A DNA stretch of 64,000 nt from a bacterium (GTDB lineage Bacteria > Zhuqueibacterota > Zhuqueibacteria > Residuimicrobiales > Residuimicrobiaceae), in contig JAKQNR010000001.1 of NCBI GenBank assembly GCA_029565685.1, forward strand, positions 69,710-133,709, given 5' to 3'. The position numbers and the translations under genes are program-made. Every line of letters begins with the position of its first letter. Positions within the stretch are counted from its first letter, which is position 1. The notes below the pieces were generated by a model, which ran no database searches, was not told the DNA's origin, and was given only the letters and a program-made list of their open reading frames with translations. Below are positions 44,529-53,837 of this stretch, piece after piece.

Positions 44529-47500
44529 CTATTCCAGTTTGGCCAGTTTTTCGATTCGTTCTATCTTTTTATCGCCGGAGCGAGCGACGAATTTAAGATA
44601 ATACACGCCGTTCGCCAGCGCACGGCCGTCTTCATCTCTGCCATCCCAATCCCATTCCACATAGCCGGTCACGCCGTGCATTTTCTCGCTGCGGATTCTC
44701 CGCCCGGACACCGTGTAAAAGGACAGATCGACCTCCTCCGCGGTATCCTGGAGAAAAAATGCCACGGTCGTTTCCTGAACAAAGGGATTGGGATGATTGG
44801 CCAACAACGTCACCTCAAAAACGCCGGGCACGCGGAACAGTATTTCGCGGCTGGATGAATTGCCGTTCACATCCCGGGCGCTGATCTGAAGCGCATGATC
44901 TCCGGCGGATAACTCCGGCGTATAGGTGACCACCAGCGAACGGCGGGTTTCCTGATCCTGGGTAACAGCCATGCGGTCGCCAGTCACCGGCTGCTGGTCC
45001 AACGAAAGGCTCACCGGCGCAGCCGAAAGATCGAATCCGCTGGAGTCTTGAAGAAAAATGGTAAACACCGGTTGTCTGCCCACTACATCGCCGGAGACAA
45101 AATTTTGTCCGACCACATTTACCTGAATGGAAGGACCAGAGTCATCGGCGCTGCCCATAAGGGCAAAGCAGGTTCGTGGAATAGGCAGTTTCGCACTAGC
45201 CAATCCTTTCGTCCGATCCAGGGTCGTGGCCAGACTGGACCAGGTGGCTGACTCTTCATTCCAGGCATAGAGACGAACGCCATCGAGATTGAGAAAACGC
45301 TGAGTGGTTGTATCGTCGCGTTGATAATACACACCGATGGTGCTCTCCTTTTTCAGCGCAAGGGTGGTATCGCTGAGGGCGAAGAAAAAGGCGGTGGGCG
45401 TGGTCAGGCCGGCGGCTGCCAACGGCGTCAGGCTGGAGCGTTCGGCGCTCTGGCGTAAACTCGTATTCCAGCGTCGGCCGAGGGTCAGCAGGTTGGCCGA
45501 TCCAACCGCAGCAGCGGGCAACTCGACAAACATATCTGCTTGATCGGATACCACCATACCGGCTGTACCCTGGCCAGGCACAGCGATCCGCAGCGCCGCC
45601 TTGGTGATGTTATTGGTCTCATTGGTCTCTTCCACCTGCGCCTGAGCGTCGCTTTGAATCCATACCGTCCGGCGACCGGCCCAGCCAGACGGCCAGGGAA
45701 AAGAGAGAGTGGTATCGGATTGGGCGGCGATCCCTTTCACCATAAGCGGTGCGCCCATCGGCGTCCAGCTCATCTGCTCCTCGCCATGATACAAAGCCAC
45801 GGAAAACGAACCTGCAGCTGTGCCGCCGGTGTTCTTGAGCTTGATCGACAGAAAGATCTGATCTGCGCCTGAAAGCGACAGCGACGATCCATCGGCATAC
45901 AGGTCCGGCCGAGACAGGATGCTCACCTGCATCAAATCGCTCATCAGCTCTTTGCCGCCGGCGCCGGTCAGCAACAGACGATAATAGATCCGGCTGCCCT
46001 CTGCCTTTTTCACCGCCTCGGCTGACTTCCACAGGCCGTCACCGGTCTGCACCGCAGCAAGGCTGTTCCAGGTGATCTGGTTCAGGGACCAGCGAAATTC
46101 GCCATGCATCGCTCCGCCGATCTCTTGTACCGCACTCGGATCCACTCGGGCAGTGAAATAAAAGGGTTCGTTATGGCCTGGTGCAACCGGCATGGTCTGC
46201 ACCACGGCGGCAACGCGATGATTCAGAGTGAAAGAACAGCCGCCGCTCTCATCGACCCTGCCGCTGGAAAGATATACTTTGACCGAACCCTTTCCGCTGC
46301 GATGATCCCAGGCCTTGACGATCTCTGGAGTGAACCTGAGCAAGTCGGCGGCGAGGCGCCCCTGAATCAGACTCTGACGGGTGGTGCTGATGAGGGAATC
46401 GTTCTCATTATGCACCGTGATGATCGCTTCGCCGTTGGTCGCTGTTTTGGCAACCACAGTGACTCTGAGCGTGTCGCCGTCTTTGTAATCGGACCGCTCC
46501 GCCTGGACAACCGCCTGATTTTCAGCCAGACCCAATTTGAGCGCCGGATCGCCCAAGAGATTGAAATGGCGGATCGTATCCCAATAACCGTTGGTCTTGT
46601 TGATCAACCCGAATTTCGCCAGAGTGGTGATCTCGCCGATATGCCGACGCCCCTGCTCGAAAATCGTTTCAAAAAGAGCGATGTTCAGATAGCGATCGCC
46701 GAGCATGGAGGCGCGGCCTGCGGAACCGAAATGAGCCACAATGCCGGCCTCCGGCTGGCGCAGCAATTCCTCGCTGAGCGAAGGGCTTTCCGGATTGTCA
46801 AAATAACCGATAAAGCAGGTGAGAGAAAACATCACCGCATATTTATCTTTGTTCGTCAACCGGCCGGCATCCTCGAGTAAAAACAGACGACTGTCTTCGA
46901 ACACCTGGCCGCCGCCATGCCCGACGAAATTGATCAACACCTGGCCCTGGTTCCACTTTTCCGCCAGGTCCTGGGTGCTGCCGTTATAGCGGGATTTCTC
47001 CAGCGTTGCCAGACGGTTGGCGACGATGTAGTTGGGCGTATATTCTTCCGCCAATTCATCGGCGTCAGTCTCGAACTGATCCGCATTGCCGGTCACCAGA
47101 ATGAGTTGACGGCGCCAATCGCTTACTTTATAATTGGTCTCATAGGCGATGGTCTTGTCGACAAGGATGTCGGCCTCCTCCGGCGAATTGACCGGCAACC
47201 GACCGATATACATATCAGGCAAAATGTCATCGCCGCTGACTGTGACAAAGGCATTGTCCGATGAGGTCATGCCCCAGGAACTGGTATACGCCATCAACGT
47301 GGGCATATAGGAGCGAAAACCCAGCGTGCCAGCCACCCGTTTGTCCATATAGTGGCTGGTATCGCCGAACAGCAGCACATAAAGCGGCGCCGGCTTGACG
47401 TAATGGTGATAGGCATAGCGCAGAAAAGCCTGAATGGCATTGGGATCATAGATTCCATGGTTGAATTGATCGTAAACATCCTGCACGTCCACCACCATGG

Positions 47501-49352
47501 TGCGCAGACCCTGACCAGCCCGGTAACGGGCCAAACGGTCGGCTTGGTGCTTAAAGGCTTCATGGGTGATGATGATGTAATCAGCCCCGTTGCCCGCATT
47601 CAACAGGTCAGAGCCAGCATCCGCCGCAATGCGCTCAACACGTCGAAGCCGCGCCTCCGATACCAGAAACAGCTTTTGTTCATCAGTGCTTGCAAAAGAA
47701 AAAAGGACCTGAAAGCGTCCATCCTTGTTCACGATCCGGTCCGGAATGATCTGCTGACCCTGTTCGGTCAGCACATAGACTTTATCGCTGGTGAAATGGT
47801 CCACCAGAACCGGACGGCGCTCAGGAGATTGCAGCTGGAAACGCAAAGAATCATTGACTGCCTGAAGACGACCAGAGTATGTAAAATCTATCCAGTTCAG
47901 CACCGCGCGATCATACCCGACGTTTGGCAGGTCGGCGGGCAAGTATATGGACAAGAGGTTATCGCGAAGCAGCTGTTGCGCATCCTGCCAGCCGCTGTCG
48001 AACAGCATGAACTCTTGATTATCCCAAAGAGCGGTACCCAGCCTTTGCTGGTTCAGCTGTACCTCTGCCTTGTGATCCGGCGAGGCGGCCAAATAGGTCG
48101 TGCCCTGCATCTCGATACGCAGGCGATATTGGGAATTGGGCGCCGCATCCGGAAGAGAAAGGGGAAAGGTGTAACGGATCTTGTCCTTCAACTCCATCCA
48201 GAACCAATGATCCGCTGATTCATCCGCCGAGGCGAGCTGGCGGTGGTACTGCGAATCTTCTTCCAGATGAATATGCATGGGCGCATAGCGAATGGTGTCT
48301 TTAACCACACTCGTCAAAGCGCCGCTCACACGCGCCATGCGGCTGCCGGTCCGTTTGCCCCAGCTTAACCAGTAGACGTTGGCATCCGAATACCAGGAGC
48401 GATAGGTGGTCTCGCCGGGATTGTGTTCGCCGATGAACACCAGGCGGTCCTCATCATCCCACATCCCATCACCATGATCCTCGAGCAAAATGGGAATGTC
48501 CCGGCCCCGATTCGTCAGACAGATGGTTCGAGGATCCACGCCGGACAGATCCGCTCCCGCCTCTTTCAGCTCCCGGCCGGTCACCGCATACACGCCGTCA
48601 TGCAGCACCGTGAGCCGCCAGCCGCTTTCAGCGGCCTCCGTCGTCGCCAGCCCCTTGGCCATAGAGCGGACAGGAGCGCTCCGCCATTTTTTGCTCGCCT
48701 CATAGTTGGCCAGGTAATCGGCCAGTGCCGGCTCGTAACCATCAGCGCCGGCCACGCCCATCGGCGTATCGACAACCGCCTTCGATCCCTCAAAGCAGAT
48801 GCGCAGACGCATGCTCTGGGTCAATTGCAGCAGATTCTGCGATGCCGCATAACGTACGGGGTGCAGCTCGATCTGCAGGATACGTTGATTGCGTAACAGG
48901 CCGGTCAATCCGGTGCAGGCCGGCTCCGCCGGATACCAGAGAGAGGCAAGATGCAGGGACGGCTCTTCCCTCTCCTCTGCCGTCAAATGCTCCTGCCAAG
49001 CGTCAGGATAGTGCACGGTCTCCATCGCAGTAACCGATTTGTTGACCACCTGCTGCTGCAAAATCTGCAGATGCGGAGAACCCTGCAACGGAATGCCCAA
49101 CACCAGACTGGTGACCGGCAATTTGGGCCAGCCCTGCCGGCCGGTGTTTGTACAGCCCGGTATTTCCACACTCGTCTGCCAGACCGACTGCACTTGACGC
49201 TGGAACACATGGATGGAATCGAAATGAACATCACAGATAATTTCTTTTTCCGAAGACTCTATCACAGATATCCGATAGGGACGTTCTACAGCCAGAATCA
49301 CAGGCGCCAAAACAACCAGCCAGAAGATCGATAGGAAAAGATGGCGTCTCAT
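44529..49352 (-). CDS. Gingipain-like C25 cysteine peptidase, PorU-like, with FlgD-type C-terminal domain
   Basis: 1607 aa from the ATG at 49352, with AAGGAG six bases upstream and a signal peptide (FLSIFWLVVLAPVILA). Domains by eye: N-terminal propeptide-like region to about 600; C25 catalytic domain about 610-990 with YIITHEAFKHQADRLARYRA, the catalytic His in INFVGHGGGQVFEDS and Cys in SLTCFIGYFDNPESPSLSEE; Ig/CARDB-like repeats about 1130-1290 (WTPMGAPLMVKGIAAQSDTT, VEETNETNN); and a C-terminal FlgD-like sorting domain (NHPNPFVQETTVAFFL, ending NGVYYLKFVARSGDKK). C25 members process or anchor secreted proteins. The neighbour PorV suggests a PorU-like sortase, but the protein is much longer than PorU (about 1100) and could equally be a surface protease. 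Confidence 0.88.
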   Translation of the reverse strand: MRRHLFLSIFWLVVLAPVILAVERPYRISVIESSEKEIICDVHFDSIHVFQRQVQSVWQTSVEIPGCTNTGRQGWPKLPVTSLVLGIPLQGSPHLQILQQQVVNKSVTAMETVHYPDAWQEHLTAEEREEPSLHLASLWYPAEPACTGLTGLLRNQRILQIELHPVRYAASQNLLQLTQSMRLRICFEGSKAVVDTPMGVAGADGYEPALADYLANYEASKKWRSAPVRSMAKGLATTEAAESGWRLTVLHDGVYAVTGRELKEAGADLSGVDPRTICLTNRGRDIPILLEDHGDGMWDDEDRLVFIGEHNPGETTYRSWYSDANVYWLSWGKRTGSRMARVSGALTSVVKDTIRYAPMHIHLEEDSQYHRQLASADESADHWFWMELKDKIRYTFPLSLPDAAPNSQYRLRIEMQGTTYLAASPDHKAEVQLNQQRLGTALWDNQEFMLFDSGWQDAQQLLRDNLLSIYLPADLPNVGYDRAVLNWIDFTYSGRLQAVNDSLRFQLQSPERRPVLVDHFTSDKVYVLTEQGQQIIPDRIVNKDGRFQVLFSFASTDEQKLFLVSEARLRRVERIAADAGSDLLNAGNGADYIIITHEAFKHQADRLARYRAGQGLRTMVVDVQDVYDQFNHGIYDPNAIQAFLRYAYHHYVKPAPLYVLLFGDTSHYMDKRVAGTLGFRSYMPTLMAYTSSWGMTSSDNAFVTVSGDDILPDMYIGRLPVNSPEEADILVDKTIAYETNYKVSDWRRQLILVTGNADQFETDADELAEEYTPNYIVANRLATLEKSRYNGSTQDLAEKWNQGQVLINFVGHGGGQVFEDSRLFLLEDAGRLTNKDKYAVMFSLTCFIGYFDNPESPSLSEELLRQPEAGIVAHFGSAGRASMLGDRYLNIALFETIFEQGRRHIGEITTLAKFGLINKTNGYWDTIRHFNLLGDPALKLGLAENQAVVQAERSDYKDGDTLRVTVVAKTATNGEAIITVHNENDSLISTTRQSLIQGRLAADLLRFTPEIVKAWDHRSGKGSVKVYLSSGRVDESGGCSFTLNHRVAAVVQTMPVAPGHNEPFYFTARVDPSAVQEIGGAMHGEFRWSLNQITWNSLAAVQTGDGLWKSAEAVKKAEGSRIYYRLLLTGAGGKELMSDLMQVSILSRPDLYADGSSLSLSGADQIFLSIKLKNTGGTAAGSFSVALYHGEEQMSWTPMGAPLMVKGIAAQSDTTLSFPWPSGWAGRRTVWIQSDAQAQVEETNETNNITKAALRIAVPGQGTAGMVVSDQADMFVELPAAAVGSANLLTLGRRWNTSLRQSAERSSLTPLAAAGLTTPTAFFFALSDTTLALKKESTIGVYYQRDDTTTQRFLNLDGVRLYAWNEESATWSSLATTLDRTKGLASAKLPIPRTCFALMGSADDSGPSIQVNVVGQNFVSGDVVGRQPVFTIFLQDSSGFDLSAAPVSLSLDQQPVTGDRMAVTQDQETRRSLVVTYTPELSAGDHALQISARDVNGNSSSREILFRVPGVFEVTLLANHPNPFVQETTVAFFLQDTAEEVDLSFYTVSGRRIRSEKMHGVTGYVEWDWDGRDEDGRALANGVYYLKFVARSGDKKIERIEKLAKLE

Positions 49353-49397
49353 GAAAACTCCTTGATCGTTAGAATAGCCCAACCGGTTCGATGCCTT

Positions 49398-49455
49398 AAA
49401 AAAAAACCGAATGATCGGACGGGCGGTGTTGCAGACTCGCTCCGATCATTCGGTT
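49398..49455 (-). terminator. Strong rho-independent terminator upstream of the C25 gene
   Basis: AACCGAATGATCGGA and TCCGATCATTCGGTT pair perfectly over 15 bp with a 21-nt loop, followed on the minus strand by at least seven further T. It ends a transcript arriving from the structured region 49456-49640, not the C25 gene itself, which starts 46 bp downstream. Confidence 0.85.
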
Positions 49456-49640
49456 CTCAACGTTCGAGTGGAGCGCTCGGCCTGACCGGTTGTTCCAGCC
49501 AGAACAAGGACAGCTGACACAGCTGTTCGGGTCCACTCCAACAAAAAGAAAGCGAGCTTGAACACGTTCGTTCTTTAACCAACCATAAACGGATTTTTTA
49601 CTGCTGCGTGCAACAATCGGTAACGAACGGTCTGTGCTCG
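49405..49640 (-). ncRNA. Candidate structured small RNA or leader ending at a strong terminator
   Basis: Reading the minus strand towards the terminator, complementary segments suggest a folded RNA: CGTTCGTT (at 49622-49629) with AACGAACG (at 49565-49572); an outer helix GAGTGGA (49532-49538) with TCCACTC (49466-49472) enclosing ACAGCTG-TGT-CAGCTGT (49510-49526) and GTTC…GGAAC; then the 15-bp terminator stem. The 97-aa ORF of the track covers this and even the terminator, has no ribosome site and no recognisable domain, so it is not accepted as coding. The adjoining 49641-49885 shows no gene. Novel sRNA, cis-leader or protein-coding remnant are all possible. Confidence 0.4.
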
Positions 49641-49885
49641 GTTCCTTTCGAATCGTATGGCAATGATCAATTTTATCGATATCTTTCATACAAATAGCGT
49701 ACCAAACATGCTGTCAGGCCATGAATTTAGAAGCCAATGAATCATAACGAATTACATCATAGTAATCAGTCGACGGGAAGCGGCGGATGGCGGTTCTGTG
49801 TCGCTAAAAGGCGTCAATGGTCATCGAAAAGATACACCCGACCTGAAGGAGGCGATCCAAAGGCCGATCGGCCCGATAAAACCAA

Positions 49886-50134
49886 TCAGCTCTTTGGAGG
49901 ATGAGTTTCAGCCAGAAAATCCAAAAGGAGATCTGCCAATTTTTTAGCAAAAAAATTGATCCGGTCCAGCACATGGGCCTGTTCGGCGCTCAACTGCGGC
50001 TTGACCTCATCGGTAAATATGAGCAGATAGCCCAGCAAGCCCTGAGCGGTGGAACGTATTTCATGGCTCAATTTATGGGCAGCAGGGGGCGTCTCATCAT
50101 TTCGGCCTGCTGCTGCCGGCCTTTTCTCATTCAA
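49886..50134 (-). CDS. Orphan histidine-kinase dimerisation (DHp/HisKA-like) domain protein
   Basis: 82 aa. After a 19-residue disordered leader comes KLSHEIRSTAQGLLGYLLIF, matching the H-box of hybrid kinases (…LSHEIRTPLNAILGY…) with H24 as the phosphorylatable histidine, and a second helix QAHVLDRINFFAKKLADLLL as in DHp hairpins. No HATPase domain follows; the frame ends at DFLAETHPPKS. It could be a phosphotransfer protein or dominant partner of a kinase. Its ATG overlaps the stop of the GT39-like gene (ATGA), so it is translated from the EPS transcript. Confidence 0.65.
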   Translation of the reverse strand: MNEKRPAAAGRNDETPPAAHKLSHEIRSTAQGLLGYLLIFTDEVKPQLSAEQAHVLDRINFFAKKLADLLLDFLAETHPPKS

Positions 50135-51444
50135 ACGAGTTTCTCTCTTTCGATGAGCCCTTGCGACCAGTCAGCGTCTGTCTCAAGCTTGAAAAAGGAT
50201 TTGCCTTCGCACCCCATACACCGGCGGACGAACCGTTGCTCGCACAACCATTGCCACACTCGGCTGAACCCATATGCAGAAAAGGCCACGATGAGATGGT
50301 CCAACGGCAAACGGAACCTCACTTTAACGATGGTGAGCGCATAGACGAACGTAAAGGCAAGACTGTACAGCACCCAGAGAGCGCGCAGCGGCCTGGCTGA
50401 AGCTGGCAGCGAAAGGGCGCCCAGAATCGCCAGAACCAACAGGCCGGCAAAACTCAGGCTGCCCACCCAGGTGATCAGAGCGCCCTGCCGAATGTAGGCT
50501 TTGGTCACCGGAGAGGGATCCAAACGCCAAAAGAATAACGCTTTGTTCAACGTCCGGCCAGCAAACGCGGCAGGATCCTGGGCGATGTATCCAAGCGCTT
50601 CAAAAAGGTAAATTCGATCGACCTGATGCTCTGAAACCGCGCTGTGCAATTTTTCACGTAGAGCGGGAGGCGGCTCCAGCGAACACGGCAGATCGATCTG
50701 TGAGTTGGGATTGTTCCCCAGCCAGAAATTATATCCACCGGTGCTGCATATATTGATCAAGCCGAGGGTGGTTGCATTACGGTACAACCAGGGCGCCAGA
50801 ACAACGGCGACAGCGATGATGTAGCTCATGATGCTCCTCCACGGCATCCGCCTGCGCAAAAACCACAGAACCGTCATTAGAACCAGCACGAGCATCGTAG
50901 GCACGGTGAGAACCGCCAGTCCGGCGCTCACCCCAGCCATGGCAAGGGCATAAGGACTATTCTCTTTCTGTGATCGACACAGGCAGAACACGGACAGAAT
51001 CAGCAGAAAGCTGAACCAGGTCGTCGCCAACATAGCGCCGGGCAGATAAATAAAATACGGATACACTGCGCCCATCGCAAGTGTGGCCAGCGCCCAACGC
51101 CGATTAGAAAAAACGGTGCTGATCAAAACGTATAGCAGCCAGACCGTTGCAGCCCCCACCCCTGCCTGAACCATGCGAAGGGCGGGCAGAGAGTGCAGGC
51201 CCAGTCGATAGCACAGCGCGAGAAACAGCGGGTAACCCGGTGGTCGCACGGCTGTCGGCCGGTCGGCCTCCAGCTCGTATCCTTGTCCTTGGGCCAGGGA
51301 CACAGCCAGCTGGTAATGATCCCGTTCGTCGCTGTACAGCACATGGTCCGGCAGAGTGCTGACATACACCAGGCGCAGCACCAGGGCCACCAGCACCCAA
51401 ACCGGCGCCCAAAAACGTTCGAATCGGAGCGCACTATTCTTCAT
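50131..51444 (-). CDS. Polytopic membrane glycosyltransferase, GT39/ArnT-like (GT-C)
   Basis: 437 aa with about 10 hydrophobic segments. The first periplasmic loop has the GT-C acidic motif YSDERDHYQLAVSLAQGQGY and then RPPGYPLFLALCYRLG, typical of the PMT_2/ArnT-like superfamily, which uses polyprenyl-phosphate sugars on the outer face of the inner membrane. The donor and acceptor are unknown; a role in decorating the exopolysaccharide or lipid is inferred from the operon. It overlaps the lipoprotein gene upstream by 11 bp and the orphan DHp gene downstream by 4 bp. Confidence 0.85.
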   Translation of the reverse strand: MKNSALRFERFWAPVWVLVALVLRLVYVSTLPDHVLYSDERDHYQLAVSLAQGQGYELEADRPTAVRPPGYPLFLALCYRLGLHSLPALRMVQAGVGAATVWLLYVLISTVFSNRRWALATLAMGAVYPYFIYLPGAMLATTWFSFLLILSVFCLCRSQKENSPYALAMAGVSAGLAVLTVPTMLVLVLMTVLWFLRRRMPWRSIMSYIIAVAVVLAPWLYRNATTLGLINICSTGGYNFWLGNNPNSQIDLPCSLEPPPALREKLHSAVSEHQVDRIYLFEALGYIAQDPAAFAGRTLNKALFFWRLDPSPVTKAYIRQGALITWVGSLSFAGLLVLAILGALSLPASARPLRALWVLYSLAFTFVYALTIVKVRFRLPLDHLIVAFSAYGFSRVWQWLCEQRFVRRCMGCEGKSFFKLETDADWSQGLIEREKLV

Positions 51445-52525
51445 ACCGGTAAATCCCCTTGCCGACCGTACCGGCCAGGACGACGGTTTTATCCCAGCAG
51501 CCGGCCATCACAGTTTTTACTTCCACACTTTCCAACCCCAGGTCAATCCGGGACCAGCTGGCGCCGCTGTCAATGCTGCGATATACGCCTGCCGTTCGTC
51601 CTGCCAGCCAAAGATGACCGCTTCGGTTGGCTTCGCTGCAAAGGCTGACCGGTTCCGGCACACGGTATTGATCCAGATCCATCATCAGCCAGGAGGCCCC
51701 GCCGTCCTGCGATCGATAGAAACGGTCCCGGTCTGTGATTGCAAAACAGATCTGCCGATTCCAAGGATCGGCGCACATAGCCAACGGGGCTTCCTGCCCG
51801 TAGCTGTCCTGGAGCATGCCGTTGTTTGCCGGCAGCCAGGAAACCCCATTATCCAATGATCGATAAACGCCGAATTTATTGATGCTGATCATCAGGATTT
51901 GCGCTGCTGCATTCGAAGAATGGACGACATTGATAAAGCCGAAACGGCCCACAGCACTCCAAGTGTTGCCTTCATCCCGACTGACGAACAAGCCTGCGGA
52001 GGTGCCGGCCCAAAGGCTGGGCGTAGCAACGCCAGACTCGATGCAGAGGTCTGTAATCAGCATGTTCTGGGTCGTTGGCCAGCAGGATTGCCAGGATTTA
52101 CCGGCGTCGCGGCTGCGAAAGACGCCTTTGCCCCAGGTGCCGCAAAAGATCAGGCTGCTGTTCACCGGGCTGACGGCCAGGCTGGTTACGTCTTTATTGC
52201 TCAATCCTTCGCTGGATTCAGACCAGGTTTTGCCATAGTCGGTTGACTTGAAAATCCCTTCCAGACTGCCGGCATAGAGGACGCCCTCGGTCTGCGGATC
52301 CGCTTTGATCACTTGCACCGTCTGTGCGCCGACAACGCCGCTCACTGGCATCCACACAGCAGGTTTTTCACTGACTGGATTTTTCTTATCGCAGCCTACA
52401 AAACCGGCGGTCAGAGCTGCCAGCACTACCAGGCTCTTGCGAGCGGACTGGGCGGCTGCCAGCCATTCCGCCCCTATGCTTATGATTCTGCGCCGGCATG
52501 ATGTCCGCTTAAAAAACACTCGCAT
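51434..52525 (-). CDS. BNR/YCF48-like beta-propeller lipoprotein
   Basis: 363 aa from the ATG at 52525 (AGGA six bases upstream). A long positively charged leader precedes a hydrophobic stretch and lipobox (AALTAGFVGC). The rest is sialidase/VPS10/YCF48-type propeller repeats with Asp-box motifs: STDYGKTWSESSEG, SRDAGKSWQS, SRDEGNTWSAV, SLDNGVSWLP, SQDGGASWLM and SIDSGASWSR. No catalytic residues of sialidases were recognised, so a binding or scaffold role is more likely. Embedded in the EPS operon between GT4 and the GT-C gene. Confidence 0.8.
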   Translation of the reverse strand: MRVFFKRTSCRRRIISIGAEWLAAAQSARKSLVVLAALTAGFVGCDKKNPVSEKPAVWMPVSGVVGAQTVQVIKADPQTEGVLYAGSLEGIFKSTDYGKTWSESSEGLSNKDVTSLAVSPVNSSLIFCGTWGKGVFRSRDAGKSWQSCWPTTQNMLITDLCIESGVATPSLWAGTSAGLFVSRDEGNTWSAVGRFGFINVVHSSNAAAQILMISINKFGVYRSLDNGVSWLPANNGMLQDSYGQEAPLAMCADPWNRQICFAITDRDRFYRSQDGGASWLMMDLDQYRVPEPVSLCSEANRSGHLWLAGRTAGVYRSIDSGASWSRIDLGLESVEVKTVMAGCWDKTVVLAGTVGKGIYRYEE

Positions 52526-52550
52526 GGTTTTCCTCGGGCCCACTCTTTGG

Positions 52551-53837
52551 TCAGACATGCATAGTAGCGTGTTTCAGGTCGATCTCTGCAGGCCGTATTA
52601 ACCGCTTATCCTCCACCGCCGGTTGTAGCGCCGGCGCTGTTTGGTTGTCAAACACTCGGTTATAGGCGGCCAGCAAATTGGCGATCGAGTATTCCCAGGA
52701 TAATTCGCGGATGATGCGTTTTCTGCCGAATTCCCCCATCTCCTTGCGTAGAGCCGGGCTGTTGAGCAAAAAATTGACCTTTTCTGAAAACATGGTCACA
52801 TCGTTGGGTTTGGCGAACAATGCCGCCCGTTGGGCGGTGTTGCGCGCCTCTTTCAGATCAAACGCCACAATCGGCTTGGCGAACGCCATGTATTCAAGGA
52901 TCTTGTTCATGGTCGACTGGTCCGCCCATTCAGACCATGGATCAGGATCCACGCACACATCCGCTGTGGACAGATAGCGGCACACTTGGTCGTCCGGCAG
53001 ACGGCCGGTGAATATCACCCGGTCGTCCAAATGCATGGCGGTGCACAGCTCTTTCAGCTTGGGAACAGCCGGACCGCCGCCGATCAGAGCGTAAAAAACG
53101 TCCTGACGGCGATAATGATGACTGAGATGATGGATCGCGCGCAGCAGATAATCGACGCCGTCTTGAGGGCACATTTCACCCAGATAGCAGACCAGAAAGC
53201 GCCTGCCCTGCTTGAGAGCCGGGTCCGGAACGCGCAGAATCAGATTTTTGATATCCGGACCGGTGCGCACCACATAAACGTCCTGCGGCTTTTTGCCGCC
53301 GCGCCGGATCGCCACCTCCCGGTAAGAGTCGTTGGTGGAAATGACGATCTTAGCGGTGCGGAACGTCATCCGTTCCAAGGCCAACAGCATGCGGGTGAGG
53401 CGGCGATGGCGCCGGGAAAACTTGGCCTGAAACATCTCCGGAGACAGGTCATGATGATCATAGACAAACGTTTTGCCGAGGAGCCGATAGATCATCCCGA
53501 GAAGAAAATAGGTATCCGGCGGATTGCAGGCGTGAACCACATCAAAGCCCTCGCGCACAAGGACGCGCAAAGAGAGCCAGGCGGTGGCCAGCCAGGCGTA
53601 TAAAAATTCAGCGACGTAGCTCAGCTTGCTCTCGGCATCAAAGGGAATGCGATAGCGATAGATCGCGATATCGTCGATCACCTCGCGGCTTTTGGCATAC
53701 TCTTTTGATTTCGGAGAAATGACCGACACTTTGTACCCGTGAGCGGTCAGGGTCTTGCTCTCCAACCAGACCCGGCGGTCAAAGGGCACCGGCAGATTCT
53801 GTACGATGATGAGAATTTTACCAGCAGATTCCTTCAT
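52551..53837 (-). CDS. Glycosyltransferase family 4
   Basis: 428 aa with the GT-B fold. N-terminal part ILIIVQNLPVPFDRRVWLES and FDVVHACNPPDTYFLLGMIY are typical of GT4 enzymes in EPS clusters; the C-terminal nucleotide-sugar site is seen in YLGEMCPQDGVDYLLRAI, VIFTGRLPDDQVCRYLSTAD and the E-x7-E-like STMNKILEYMAFAKPIVAFD. It adds a sugar to a lipid-linked precursor at the cytoplasmic face; sugar specificity unknown. It overlaps the dehydrogenase gene by 20 bp. Confidence 0.93.
   Translation of the reverse strand: MKESAGKILIIVQNLPVPFDRRVWLESKTLTAHGYKVSVISPKSKEYAKSREVIDDIAIYRYRIPFDAESKLSYVAEFLYAWLATAWLSLRVLVREGFDVVHACNPPDTYFLLGMIYRLLGKTFVYDHHDLSPEMFQAKFSRRHRRLTRMLLALERMTFRTAKIVISTNDSYREVAIRRGGKKPQDVYVVRTGPDIKNLILRVPDPALKQGRRFLVCYLGEMCPQDGVDYLLRAIHHLSHHYRRQDVFYALIGGGPAVPKLKELCTAMHLDDRVIFTGRLPDDQVCRYLSTADVCVDPDPWSEWADQSTMNKILEYMAFAKPIVAFDLKEARNTAQRAALFAKPNDVTMFSEKVNFLLNSPALRKEMGEFGRKRIIRELSWEYSIANLLAAYNRVFDNQTAPALQPAVEDKRLIRPAEIDLKHATMHV

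Noticed and set aside
49396-49689. 97-aa ORF on the minus strand
   Set aside because: It reads through a 15-bp terminator stem and its T-run, has no ribosome site and no recognisable domain; treated as structured RNA instead.
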